Notes under the pieces: model-generated | Seen by the model: the letters and a program-made list of their open reading frames with translations, nothing else | Databases searched by the model: none | What the model was told of the DNA's origin: nothing | From: Paraburkholderia sp. D15 | Lineage (GTDB): Bacteria > Pseudomonadota > Gammaproteobacteria > Burkholderiales > Burkholderiaceae | Assembly: GCF_029910215.1 (NCBI RefSeq) | Contig: NZ_CP110396.1 | Span: forward strand, 2,914,001 to 2,978,000 | DNA length: 64,000 nucleotides | Reading direction: 5' to 3' | Part shown: positions 54,384 to 63,801 of the stretch, in pieces | Position numbering within the stretch: position 1 is the stretch's first letter | Layout: every line of letters begins with the position of its first letter | Program-made: the position numbers and the translations under genes

Positions 54384-55848
54384 CGCAGCGCTCCAGCAGA
54401 TTCCGCAACGCGGCCACCGGTTCCGCGTCGGCGATCACCATCGCATGCACGGCGATCCGCGCCGACTCGAAGTCGACACCGTATTGCGCGCGCAGATTGT
54501 CTTCGATCCGCAGCAGATAACCGTCGATCGATCCCTCGCCGGACAGCGGCATCAGCGTCAGGATCGCGCGCTGACCGCCGTGATGACGCGCCCACTGCAC
54601 GTCGAGCGCGCGCCGCGTGCGCAGCACGTGTTCGTACCAGGTGGTGCTGGTCGTGCGGTCGTCGAACACCAGCGCGACCAGCGACGAGCGCACCTTCGTA
54701 TCGCGATGCAGATGCACGAGCCGCGCGTAATCCAGCGCGAAGTCGTACGGGCAATCGGGGAACGCCTGCAAGGTGTCGCGCGTGACTTCGGCGTGCTGCA
54801 CGCCGTCCGCGTAGTAGTTGCACAGCACCAGCAGGAACTGCAGGTTGTCACGCGTCAATGCAAGGAACGGCATGCGTTCGATCACCAGCAAACCGACCGG
54901 CTGCTTCAGCGCATCGATCAACGGCACGCACGCGATGTAGCGGCTTTGCGCGGCCTGCTGCTGGGTCGGCGATTCGATGTGAACCAGCGTGCGCGCTTCG
55001 AGCGCTTCGCGCACCAGCGGGTCCTGTGCATCGAGTTCGAATGCGGTGCCGATCCAGGCGGCCGCTTCGGCGTGCGGCGCGCCGTCGCGCCACGCGTAGA
55101 GGCGCGCGCCTTCGAGCTGGCACGCCTGCGCGGCGGTATCGAGAAACTGCTGCGCGCCGCGCAGATCGACCACGCCGCGCTGCGCGTTGCCGGGGTCCTG
55201 CGTCAGCGTGACCGCGCGCATGCGGCCGAGCGTATCGCGCAGCGTCGCGGGGCGGCCGAGCAGATCCTGTTCGAGACGCTCGTGCGAGAGCCGCAGCAGG
55301 AACTGGTTGCGCGTGAGGATCGAGAGCCGTTCGGCGAGGTAGTCGTTGGCCATGCGCGCCTGGCCCAGGCGCGTGATCCAGACATCGCCGAACTGTCCAC
55401 ACAAGAGCGTGAACACGAAGCCGCCGAAGAAGAAACCGACCGGAAACGGCTGCGTCTGCGCCTGCGGCTCGGCGAGCGTGTGCGCGATCGAACCGAGCGT
55501 GGCCGGATCGGCGCCCGGATAGAGCACGTACCACGCGGCCAGCAGGATCAGCCCCGAGAACGTGCCGGCGATCGACCCGTAGCGCAGCGCGAGGATCATC
55601 GGCACGATCCAGATCCACACGAAGCCGACGTGGATCAGCAGCGGGTTATGCGGCCGGAACAGCCAGCACAGGCCGATCGCGAGCAGCGTCGCGAGGATCG
55701 ATTCGAGCGTGGTGACGGCGCGCCGGCGCACCGAGCCGCGCGGCGGCGCGACGAGGCGCGCCCACCACGAGCCCGCGCCGACGCTTTGCGCCTGGCGGCG
55801 TTTGTGCCGCGACGGCGACGCCAGTTGATCCGGAGCACGCGTGTTCAT
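54370..55848 (-). CDS. pelD: PelD, c-di-GMP receptor of the Pel complex
   Basis: 492 residues: four membrane helices (about 48-160), GAF domain (about 200-330) and a degenerate GGDEF domain at the C-terminus (about 340-485). The inhibitory-site-like motif R-x-x-D is present as RALD (413-416), the c-di-GMP binding element of P. aeruginosa PelD, while the active-site GGDEF signature is replaced (SGEGS), so it binds but does not make c-di-GMP. It switches Pel synthesis on. This couples the operon to the RpfR enzyme at 38201. Confidence 0.93.
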   Translation of the reverse strand: MNTRAPDQLASPSRHKRRQAQSVGAGSWWARLVAPPRGSVRRRAVTTLESILATLLAIGLCWLFRPHNPLLIHVGFVWIWIVPMILALRYGSIAGTFSGLILLAAWYVLYPGADPATLGSIAHTLAEPQAQTQPFPVGFFFGGFVFTLLCGQFGDVWITRLGQARMANDYLAERLSILTRNQFLLRLSHERLEQDLLGRPATLRDTLGRMRAVTLTQDPGNAQRGVVDLRGAQQFLDTAAQACQLEGARLYAWRDGAPHAEAAAWIGTAFELDAQDPLVREALEARTLVHIESPTQQQAAQSRYIACVPLIDALKQPVGLLVIERMPFLALTRDNLQFLLVLCNYYADGVQHAEVTRDTLQAFPDCPYDFALDYARLVHLHRDTKVRSSLVALVFDDRTTSTTWYEHVLRTRRALDVQWARHHGGQRAILTLMPLSGEGSIDGYLLRIEDNLRAQYGVDFESARIAVHAMVIADAEPVAALRNLLERCDARV

Positions 55849-55881
55849 GGCGAAGGCTTCCTGATGTCGAAGGACAAACCG

Positions 55882-56451
55882 TTAGCGCGCCAGCGGGCTC
55901 AGCAACTCGCGTTCGAGTTTCTGCGCCACGCCGGACACCGCGTCGCGGCTCCAGCCGGTGCGGCTGCCGGTGCCGGTCCACACCACCTTGCCGCTTTGCA
56001 CGTCGAGCACTTCGAGCGTGATGCCGACGGCCGGCTCGCCGTCCACGCCGACCTTGTAGCGCCACTCGTTGACCGCGCCGGTCAGCGCGTAGTGGGCGTT
56101 CTGCTGCCGTGCCCAGTTCAACGCGTTCTGCTGCGCGTCGGGCTTGGCCGGATCGAACAGCGTTTCGTCGTCGGGGCTGGCGGGGTAGCGCGTGAGATTC
56201 GCGTAACCGTATGCGCTCAGCAGGCTTTGCGCGATCGACGCGGCACGCTGGCCCGCCTGCGGCGTCTCGGTGTTGTTGGCGATCGGCAGGATCGCCCACG
56301 TGTCGCTCTTCGAGAACGCGGGCGCGGTGCTGCGGTCGATCACCGAGCAACCGCCGAGCGTCGCGCCCAGCGCAGCGCCGAGCACGATCGACAGCAACGC
56401 GGCACGCAGGCGCGGCCGCTGGGTTCTGCGACTCTGTTTTGCTTGATCCAT
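55882..56451 (-). CDS. pelC: PelC, outer-membrane lipoprotein
   Basis: 189 residues with an N-terminal lipobox (GATLGGC, Cys35 lipidated) and the PelC domain (DTWAILPIANNTETPQAGQRAASIAQSLLSAYGYANL). PelC forms a ring at the outer membrane that guides Pel to the PelB barrel. GGAGAG lies 4 bases before the ATG. Confidence 0.93.
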   Translation of the reverse strand: MDQAKQSRRTQRPRLRAALLSIVLGAALGATLGGCSVIDRSTAPAFSKSDTWAILPIANNTETPQAGQRAASIAQSLLSAYGYANLTRYPASPDDETLFDPAKPDAQQNALNWARQQNAHYALTGAVNEWRYKVGVDGEPAVGITLEVLDVQSGKVVWTGTGSRTGWSRDAVSGVAQKLERELLSPLAR

Positions 56452-56467
56452 CTTGCTCTCCAGTCCT

Positions 56468-59400
56468 CTAGTACAGCCATTGATAACGCGCGCCGAGTTC
56501 CTTCACCGAGGTCGAATGATTCGACGACGCGCCTTGATACAAACCGTAGATCAGCACCTGATCGCCGCCGAACAGACTGCCGACCAGGCCGGCCATCACC
56601 TGGCCCGACCAGCCGGCGCGCGAGTCGCGCAGCGGCCCGGCGGAGAACATCGGCCGCCAGCCCTTCGAGTAGTTCTCCGGCAGGTCGTCGCCGAACGAGA
56701 ACAGCAGGCCGCCCTGCGTGAAGGTCTGCGGCATGAAGGCCTGCGCGTTGAAGCTCGTGCCGGCCGGCAGAATGTTCTGCAGCGCGGCGCCCGGCGTGCC
56801 GTCGGCGCTGTACTGACCGTGCGAGAACACCACGCGGACGGTGTAGTCCGGATAATCGGCCTTGATCTTGTAGCCGGCGTTCAACTCGACCAGGTGACCG
56901 TCGCCGAGCGACGAGCGGTCCTGGCCGTGGAAACGGTCGTATTCGTAACGGCCGCCGCCGAACCAGTGCGAGTCGAGCCGGTAATTGAAGCCGACCGAAG
57001 CAAGATCCTTCACGCCCGCCACCGTCAGCTGCGTGGTTTCGGTGGCCGCCTGGTTGTAACCCGCCGCATAGGTCAGCGTGAGTTTCGGGTTCACTGCATA
57101 AGTGCCTTCCACGCGCGCGGTCACGAAGTCCTTCAACGCCTCGCGGCGGCCGACGATCACGTGCTCCTCGTCGTATTGCCCCTTGTGCGAATACACGCCT
57201 TCGAGCAGGCGGTCGTGCTTTGGCGCGTTGGGCAGCGAGCCGGCGTCGGTGGTCTGATCGCGTTCCCGATAACGCAGTTGCAACGCCTGAGATGGCGTGA
57301 GCCGCACGCCGCCGGTGATCGATTCCTCGCTGAAGCGCAACGGCCCCTGGTCGCTGTAGCGCACCGAGGGCGCGACCGACTGCGCGTTGCTCAGCAGACG
57401 GTCGTGCAGCTGGCCGTGCATCACGCTGTCGTTGGGCAGGTTGGTGAGCGAGTCGAACGCGGTGGTCTGCGCATCGGCATTGCGGCCGGTCAGCGTTTGC
57501 GCATCGACCTTGTTCTGCCGCGGAATCAGATCGGGCAAGGTATCGAGCAGACGCGACAGTTCGTTGACGTCGCCTTCGTTGATTGCCAGTTGCGCTTCGG
57601 CATACACCGGCCGCGTGCTGCGCTGGATGTACTGTTTCTCCAGCCACGCGCGTTCCATGTCGGACGCGTCCTGCACCTGTGCCCACGAGATCGCCGCCTC
57701 GCGCGCGATGGCGGTGTAGACGAGACGTTCCTTCCTGATCGCATCCTGCTTCGCGGGCGGCAGCATGCCGATGTCGCCGAGTTCGGAGGTGGCCGCCGTC
57801 TGCGGGTCCGTTTGCCCCGCGCGGTCGGCGCGCAGCATCTCGATCAGCACCGCGCGCGAGCGGTCGCCGTTGTCGAACAGCGTGGTCAGCGCGACGTAGC
57901 GGCCGCGCAGATCGTCCTGCTCGGCGGCGGGCAGCGCGGGCGCGTGCTGCGGATCGCGGCGGCGGCGCGCGAGTTCGAGCCATACGTTGCGGCGCAATTG
58001 CCACGCTTCGTCGATGCGGCCGTTCAACTCCAGTGCATCCGCGTAGGTCAGACGCCAGAGCGGACTCTGCGCGGCCTGCGCCGATTGCCTGTGCAGATAG
58101 TGCAGCGCCGCGCGGCCGTCGCCGAGACGCATCGATGCCGCCGCGTAGGGCGCCCACAGTTGCGGGTCGTTGTCGGCGTCGCCGCCGTACGCACGCATCG
58201 CGTTGCGCAGATCGTAGTCGGTGCCGCGATCGATCAGCATCCACAGATACGCGGCGCGGGCCTCGGTGCTGTCGGGCGCGAGCGTGGCCGCTCGTTTGAT
58301 GTCGCGCGCGGCGTCGTCGATCGAACCGGTCTGCCGTTCGTAGTCGGCGCGCGCCAGCAGGAAGGTCGCGGACTGTTCCGCCGCTTTGAGTTCGTCCGGC
58401 GACAGCGACGCGAGCAGCGCGCGAATCCGGCCCCACGCGCGGGCCCGCTGATAGTTGTAGAGCGCCTGCGGCAACGCGCGCGGCGGGCCGCCGTGACGGT
58501 ACGCGAATTCGGCGAGGCGGCCGGCGTCGAGCGGCGAATCGCTGTAGAAGCCGGTCATCGCTTCGTAGTCGTCGGCATCGGCCTTGCCGCCGGCGATCAG
58601 TTCGCGATAGCCCTGGTTCGCCTCGTGCGGATGCTGGACCGTGTTGGCGAGCAGCGCGTAGAACCGCCAGAAGTCGCCGTCGGTGTTGGGTGCCGCGGGC
58701 TTCGCTTCGTTCATCGCGGCGAGCGCGGCATCGAACTGCGTGCGCGTGTAGAGCAGGGTGGCGATCTTCAGGCCATACGCGCCGTTGGGACCGTACTCGC
58801 GTTCGAGATCGCGCCATGAGCGCAGCGCGAGGTCGTCGTCGCCCTTGCGTTCGGCGAGCAGCGCGTAGCGTTCCATCACCGCGCGCCGTTGCGCGCCGTG
58901 CATGCGCGCTTGCAGGAAACGCAGCGCGCTGTCCGGATCGGCGAGCTGTTCGTACGAGAACACCACGGCGTCGATCAGTTTCAGGTTGTCAGGCTGCTGT
59001 TCCGACTGGTGCAGCGTGACGGCCAGTACGGCCGCGTTGTCGTTCAGGCCGGGCGCGAGCCGCGCGACCTGCTGCCATGCATTGGCGTCGCCGCCGGTCT
59101 GCGCGAGCGCGAGGTAATTGCGCAGCGCCACCTGCGGCTGATGATTCCATTCCGCGACCTGCGCGAGACGGCCGCGCCAGAGCGCCGATCGCGGGTCCTG
59201 GTCGAGCGCGGCCTGGGCGATGCGCTGCGCGTTCGCGACGTCGCCGTTGGCGAGGAACACGCGGTACGCGAGTTCGTGGTCGGTTTCGGCGGGGGCGGCC
59301 GAGGCCGGGTTCGAGGCGGTGGCGGGAGCGGGAGCGGGTGGCGTCGCCGACGGTGTTGTTGCCGATGTCGTTGTCGCCGGCGTGGGCGACGTGGTGCTCG

Positions 59401-60544
59401 CTGCGATCCGGATGAAACGGCCGCGCTCGCTCAGCGTATCGGACGGCCTATAGCTCAGCACGGCGTGGCGCAATTCACGCGCGCGATGCGCGGGCCCGGG
59501 CCCAAGCCGATACCATGCCGCGCGCTGCCAGACGCCGTGCGTGCCGCGATAGTCGACCGTGGCGCCGTCGGCCAGCGTCGTGGGTGACTCGCTCCTCAGC
59601 AATGCGGCTGATGGGCCGGTGGCAACACGCGCAGCCGAATCCCCCTTCGATTTCATTGCCGTTAGCCGCAGCCCTTCCGGCGCCACCGCCGACATCTTGA
59701 GCAGGCGCTTCACATACTGCTCGGCGAGATCCGGCCGCCCGGCGGCCAGCGCCAGATTGGCCAGATAGCGCAGCGTGGCGGGATCGTCGGCAAGGTCGCC
59801 GAGATGCGCATTCGCGGCCTGAATCGCGGCAACCGGATCGTTGCCGGCCTGCAAGGCCTTCACCCCGGCGATGAAACGTGCGCGCCGCTCGTCGAGGTCG
59901 CCGGCGTGGCGTTGCGCGTCGAACCACGCGTCGGCGGCCAGCGCGTAGCGGCCGCTACCGAGCTCCGTCTGCGCGAGGTCGACCAGCCAGCCGCTCGCAT
60001 GCGCCGGGTCGCGTTGCACCAGTTGCCGGTAATAACGCGCGGCCAGGTCGCTGTCGTTCAGCCCGCGCGCCTGACGCGCGAGCAGCGCAAGCTGCTCGTT
60101 GTCCCATCTGTAATCGACCGCCTCGCGCAGCAACGCGTCGAGCTCGCGCATGCGGGCCGCGCGCGCGGGGTCGTCGTTCTTCAGCGCGTACAGGCGCTGC
60201 TGTGCGATCGATACGCGAATCGCCAGTGCGCCTTGCCGCGCGGCGGGATCGCGCGATTGCTGCAGACGGTCGAGAATCCGCGACGCTTCCGCGATCCGCT
60301 GCCCCTTCAGGTACTCGCGCGTGAGTTCGGACAGCACGTCGGCATTGTCGGGATCGATGCGCAGCCACGCTTCCAGATAAGCGATGGTCAGGCCGTCGGC
60401 ATTCACGCCGCCGAGCAGGCGCGCCTCCAGCTTCTCGCGCGGATAGGCGAGCACCAGCATCAGCGCCGTCAAGGCGCCGAGCACGAGGATCACGGCTGGA
60501 GAAAACAGCCGTTGGCGTTCAGGTGTCGCAGGCGACGTCGACAT
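56468..60544 (-). CDS. pelB: PelB, TPR scaffold and outer-membrane export barrel
   Basis: 1,358 residues: N-terminal membrane anchor (about 13-33), a long TPR superhelix (about 60-1020) that grips PelA, and a C-terminal beta-barrel (about 1070-1358) ending in aromatic RYQWLY as in outer-membrane porins. The start overlaps pelA by 26 bases. The interrupting Ser/Thr/Ala/Pro-rich linker near residues 385-415 is low complexity (SPTPATTTSATT). Confidence 0.95.
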   Translation of the reverse strand: MSTSPATPERQRLFSPAVILVLGALTALMLVLAYPREKLEARLLGGVNADGLTIAYLEAWLRIDPDNADVLSELTREYLKGQRIAEASRILDRLQQSRDPAARQGALAIRVSIAQQRLYALKNDDPARAARMRELDALLREAVDYRWDNEQLALLARQARGLNDSDLAARYYRQLVQRDPAHASGWLVDLAQTELGSGRYALAADAWFDAQRHAGDLDERRARFIAGVKALQAGNDPVAAIQAANAHLGDLADDPATLRYLANLALAAGRPDLAEQYVKRLLKMSAVAPEGLRLTAMKSKGDSAARVATGPSAALLRSESPTTLADGATVDYRGTHGVWQRAAWYRLGPGPAHRARELRHAVLSYRPSDTLSERGRFIRIAASTTSPTPATTTSATTPSATPPAPAPATASNPASAAPAETDHELAYRVFLANGDVANAQRIAQAALDQDPRSALWRGRLAQVAEWNHQPQVALRNYLALAQTGGDANAWQQVARLAPGLNDNAAVLAVTLHQSEQQPDNLKLIDAVVFSYEQLADPDSALRFLQARMHGAQRRAVMERYALLAERKGDDDLALRSWRDLEREYGPNGAYGLKIATLLYTRTQFDAALAAMNEAKPAAPNTDGDFWRFYALLANTVQHPHEANQGYRELIAGGKADADDYEAMTGFYSDSPLDAGRLAEFAYRHGGPPRALPQALYNYQRARAWGRIRALLASLSPDELKAAEQSATFLLARADYERQTGSIDDAARDIKRAATLAPDSTEARAAYLWMLIDRGTDYDLRNAMRAYGGDADNDPQLWAPYAAASMRLGDGRAALHYLHRQSAQAAQSPLWRLTYADALELNGRIDEAWQLRRNVWLELARRRRDPQHAPALPAAEQDDLRGRYVALTTLFDNGDRSRAVLIEMLRADRAGQTDPQTAATSELGDIGMLPPAKQDAIRKERLVYTAIAREAAISWAQVQDASDMERAWLEKQYIQRSTRPVYAEAQLAINEGDVNELSRLLDTLPDLIPRQNKVDAQTLTGRNADAQTTAFDSLTNLPNDSVMHGQLHDRLLSNAQSVAPSVRYSDQGPLRFSEESITGGVRLTPSQALQLRYRERDQTTDAGSLPNAPKHDRLLEGVYSHKGQYDEEHVIVGRREALKDFVTARVEGTYAVNPKLTLTYAAGYNQAATETTQLTVAGVKDLASVGFNYRLDSHWFGGGRYEYDRFHGQDRSSLGDGHLVELNAGYKIKADYPDYTVRVVFSHGQYSADGTPGAALQNILPAGTSFNAQAFMPQTFTQGGLLFSFGDDLPENYSKGWRPMFSAGPLRDSRAGWSGQVMAGLVGSLFGGDQVLIYGLYQGASSNHSTSVKELGARYQWLY

Positions 60545-63467
60545 GCAGGTGGTGGGCGTCGTTGGAAAGAGGTCGGCGGCTCACGCGGCAGGCGCCCGCA
60601 TTGGCGAGGCGGTATTGCGGCGCGATCCGCGAATGCAGGTCGAACGAAAAGCCGCCGGGCGTGCGCTCGAAATGATCGAGGCGGCCGTTGGCGTCGGCGA
60701 GATAGGGCACGCGCGGCGCGGCGGCCGCGTCGATCACGGCGAAGCTGGCCTCGCCGCCGGTCAGATGCACGTAGGTGCCGCCCGGTCCGGGCAGATAGCC
60801 GGCCACGCCGGTCGCGCTCGCCATGTCCGGCACCTTGCCGGCCGGCAGACGCACGGTGCGCAGTTGACCGGCGTCGCGCACCACCCAGCGCGAGCCGTCG
60901 CGCGCGATGCTCATGTCGAGAAAGTCCAGCACCTTGCGCGCGTATTCGGAGGTGAACACCGGATTGACCGGCTGGCGCAGCACTGCGTCGAAGATCTGCT
61001 GCAACGCCTGGGCCGACGCGAACTTGGTACCGGAGAACATGTGGTAGTAGATGTCCATCGGCTTGAAGCGGATCGGCTGATCGGTCATCGCGAAGGTTTC
61101 GAGCACGCGCGTGAAGCCGTAGTACGGTCCATGCCACAGGTCGGTGTACAGCTCTTCGTTCTGGTTCGGCGCGAACACCTGGAAGTAGCCGTCCTTCATC
61201 ACGCCGAGCGGCGCGATCGCGGTCCAGCTCGGGTAGCTCTTCGTCATCAGCGTGTCGCCGCCGTTCATGTTCAGCACGCCGGCTTCGTACGCGGCCTTCA
61301 GCACCGGCGCGGGCACCTGGCAGTCGCCGCTCCACAGCACCATGCGCACCGGCTTGGCGGCGGTGGACACCTGTTTGTCGAGGTAGCCGATCGAGCCGCC
61401 GATCTCGCGGTCGATGCTGAAGCGGTAGCCCGGAATGTCGATCGACAGGCCGGTGCTGCTGGTCTGGCTGCCGCCCTCGGTCGGCACGTCCTTGTCGTTC
61501 GAGATGCCGAGGCCGGTCACGCGCATCCATTGCAGCGGGTGCGTGTAGGTGTGGGTCGCCACTTCCACGTTCGGCAGTTCGAAGATGCGCCGGCCGAGCG
61601 TGCGCAGATGCGCGGCGAACGCCTTGTACGGTCCTTCGTCGCTGACTTCGCCTTCGATCAGCGATACCGTGGTCGGCATGCCCGAATCGCGCAGCAGCCG
61701 GTACAGCACGTCGCCGGAATATTGCGGCGACGCGTCGGTGTTCGGCGTGCCGTGATCGACGAACTCCGAGCGCGACGCGAAACCGTCGCCGTCGATATGC
61801 GACATCAGCAGGCGGCGGCCGTTTTCCGTGGTGGTGTCGGGCACCGGCATGTCGGCGGGCAGGCGCAGCGCCGCTTGCAGGAACGCGATGGGTTGCGTGA
61901 CCCAGCGCGCCTGATTGACCGCGCCGAGATCGAACACGCCGAACGGCCGCATCGCGTAGCCGCCCCACGGCGTGAGCGCCGCGCCATCGATCACGAAGTC
62001 GCCGGAGCGCAGCCGCAGCAGCGAGCGGCTATGCGGCCCGACGCGCACCGCGGTGTAGTCGTGCGGGTCCGGGCGCGGCTTCATCTCGAAGCCCATCAGC
62101 TTTGGGTCGAACGATTCGACTTCGAGCTTGCCGTTGGCTGGCTGCCCCGGTACGACCTGCAGGTCGAGCTTCTGCGCGAGCGCGGGATCGAGCTGCGCGC
62201 CGAACGACGTGAACACGGCGATCGGCATGCCCGCGTCGACCTGGGCTGAGAGCCACGCGCGATAGTCGTTGGCGCGCGGCACGTCGTTGTTCATCCACAG
62301 CACGATGCCGGCGTAGCGCTCGCGCAGATCGCCCTGCGGCAGCGGCGCGCGCGCGTCGGCGTAGTCGATGCGGTAGCCGAGATAGTTCAGCGGCATCGCC
62401 AGAAAACGCACGCCGGGCGATACGTTCAGATCGGTGCGCGCGGGCGGGTCCTGGATCACGAGGATGCGGCGCTTCACCGGTTCGACCGCGCTCACGCCGA
62501 CGGTGGCGAGCGCCCCGTCCGTCACGTACGGCACGATGCCTTGCGCGCGGATTTTCGTCACGGCGTCGTGGGTGCACGCGCGGTCGGCGGGCGGGCAATA
62601 GTCGATCGAGATCGCCGGCAGTCCATATTGCTCGCGGATCGTTTTCGCCTGACCGAGCAGCCAGTCGCGATCGGCCTGCGGGACTTCGACATAGCGTTGC
62701 TGAGCCTGATTCCAGCCGCGATATAAAGACTCGAATGCGACCGCATAAGCGAGGTCGTGAATTTGCGGCAGAATTTCGAAGCCGCGATTCAGGATCAGTC
62801 TGGCATCCGGATAACGCTGTTTTATCGCGCGGATCACGGCGATCAGGCCGGCTTGCTGAGTCGCGCGATCCGCGTCCGTTTTGGCGACCAGTTGATAAGA
62901 GTCGAGCGTGTCGAGGAAAAAGCCGCGATAGCCTTTATTCCACAACGGCGCGATCACGTGCTCCACATACCAGGCGGGCCATTCGGGCTGGCTCTGATCG
63001 ATCACGCGCGAAGCCCACGCCTCGTTGTGACCCGCGAGCCAGGTCTTCGGCAACGCCGCGTAGTAGTCGCGCGAGGGCAATACCTCGCCGACGCTCGCGT
63101 AGGCGAACCAGGTGGTGTGCGGCAGCGCGTGCGCGAGCGGATTGAAACCGCTGTCGGGTTCGACCACGACGGCGTCGTACGCAGACAGCAATTCGACCGG
63201 CGGATTCTTGCCGTAGTAGAGCGCGAAGGAGGGTTGATGCGGTGTCGCGGCGGGGGCGGCAGTGCTGCCGCTCGCGGTTGTGGTCGTGACTGTGGTTATC
63301 GCACTCGCGGCATTCGCCGCATTCGCCGCATTCGCCGCATTCGCCGCATTCGCCACGCCGATCGTCAGCGAGACGGCGGCGATCAACGCGCTAAGCGCGA
63401 TGCATGCCGGTACGCACGCGGCAAGCCGCGACGACCCGGGCCACGATCCGTCATTTATACGTGGCAT
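60519..63467 (-). CDS. pelA: PelA, periplasmic Pel hydrolase/deacetylase
   Basis: About 982 residues, matching PelA (P. aeruginosa about 950). Signal peptide near 14-41, then the hydrolase TIM-barrel domain (about 80-330: FALYYGKNPPVELLSAYDAVVVEPDSG, with the likely catalytic Glu in AYAVAFESLYRG about 246), a reductase-like linker, and a C-terminal deacetylase domain with MSHIDGDGFASRSEF and VATHTYTHPLQW metal-site motifs. It deacetylates Pel so that it can be exported and can also cleave it. The start may be ATG 63467 or an upstream GTG (63497). Confidence 0.95.
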   Translation of the reverse strand: MPRINDGSWPGSSRLAACVPACIALSALIAAVSLTIGVANAANAANAANAANAASAITTVTTTTASGSTAAPAATPHQPSFALYYGKNPPVELLSAYDAVVVEPDSGFNPLAHALPHTTWFAYASVGEVLPSRDYYAALPKTWLAGHNEAWASRVIDQSQPEWPAWYVEHVIAPLWNKGYRGFFLDTLDSYQLVAKTDADRATQQAGLIAVIRAIKQRYPDARLILNRGFEILPQIHDLAYAVAFESLYRGWNQAQQRYVEVPQADRDWLLGQAKTIREQYGLPAISIDYCPPADRACTHDAVTKIRAQGIVPYVTDGALATVGVSAVEPVKRRILVIQDPPARTDLNVSPGVRFLAMPLNYLGYRIDYADARAPLPQGDLRERYAGIVLWMNNDVPRANDYRAWLSAQVDAGMPIAVFTSFGAQLDPALAQKLDLQVVPGQPANGKLEVESFDPKLMGFEMKPRPDPHDYTAVRVGPHSRSLLRLRSGDFVIDGAALTPWGGYAMRPFGVFDLGAVNQARWVTQPIAFLQAALRLPADMPVPDTTTENGRRLLMSHIDGDGFASRSEFVDHGTPNTDASPQYSGDVLYRLLRDSGMPTTVSLIEGEVSDEGPYKAFAAHLRTLGRRIFELPNVEVATHTYTHPLQWMRVTGLGISNDKDVPTEGGSQTSSTGLSIDIPGYRFSIDREIGGSIGYLDKQVSTAAKPVRMVLWSGDCQVPAPVLKAAYEAGVLNMNGGDTLMTKSYPSWTAIAPLGVMKDGYFQVFAPNQNEELYTDLWHGPYYGFTRVLETFAMTDQPIRFKPMDIYYHMFSGTKFASAQALQQIFDAVLRQPVNPVFTSEYARKVLDFLDMSIARDGSRWVVRDAGQLRTVRLPAGKVPDMASATGVAGYLPGPGGTYVHLTGGEASFAVIDAAAAPRVPYLADANGRLDHFERTPGGFSFDLHSRIAPQYRLANAGACRVSRRPLSNDAHHLHVDVACDT
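63311..63355. repeat. Five 9-bp tandem repeats in the pelA signal-peptide region
   Basis: CATTCGCCG occurs five times in a row (the last ends CCA). On the coding strand it adds alternating Ala-Asn-Ala residues (ANAANAANAANAAN) just behind the predicted cleavage site, so copy number alters protein length in threes without breaking the frame. Confidence 0.85.
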
Positions 63468-63497
63468 TCGTTGTGGACGGAAAAAATGACCCGGCAC

Positions 63498-63801
63498 TTT
63501 CGCATCGATGACGTCGCGCTCTCGGCAATGAGGTTGCGGCTATCTTAGATAAGAACGCCTGAAGCGACTAGCCTCGCTTTTGGGTTTTTTCGTATTCAGC
63601 TAATACGGCGTGGTGACTCATTTTTTCACCAATGCGTAACGCATCGGCATTCGCATTTGTATGCGAATGTTTAAGCCGTTGGTTTGAAACGGAATTGAGG
63701 TCGACTTACATTGACTCGCAATGGCGCATGCACATTGCATTGCGGCCTGCATAAGCGCCCGTGGGCGTTCGCTGGCGTGCCGCAATGCCGTGCGTTTCAA
63801 T
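63498..63801. other. Spacer between pelA and the antiporter gene, with weak hairpin
   Basis: About 300 bases, AT-richer than average, that should hold the pel promoter on the minus strand. On the plus strand AAGCGA-CTAGCC-TCGCTT (63562-63579) is followed by TTGGGTTTTTT, a terminator-like hairpin. No supported gene; a 60-codon open frame here has no Shine-Dalgarno and unusual codons. Confidence 0.5.

Noticed and set aside
54022..56721. Long open frame antisense to pelC/pelD/pelE (about 900 codons)
   Set aside because: It lies opposite firmly recognised pel genes, is extremely Arg/Ala-rich, and has no family match. Typical GC-rich antisense artefact.
63618..63800. 60-codon minus-strand frame between pelA and the antiporter
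   Set aside because: No ribosome-binding site and no similarity that I recognise.
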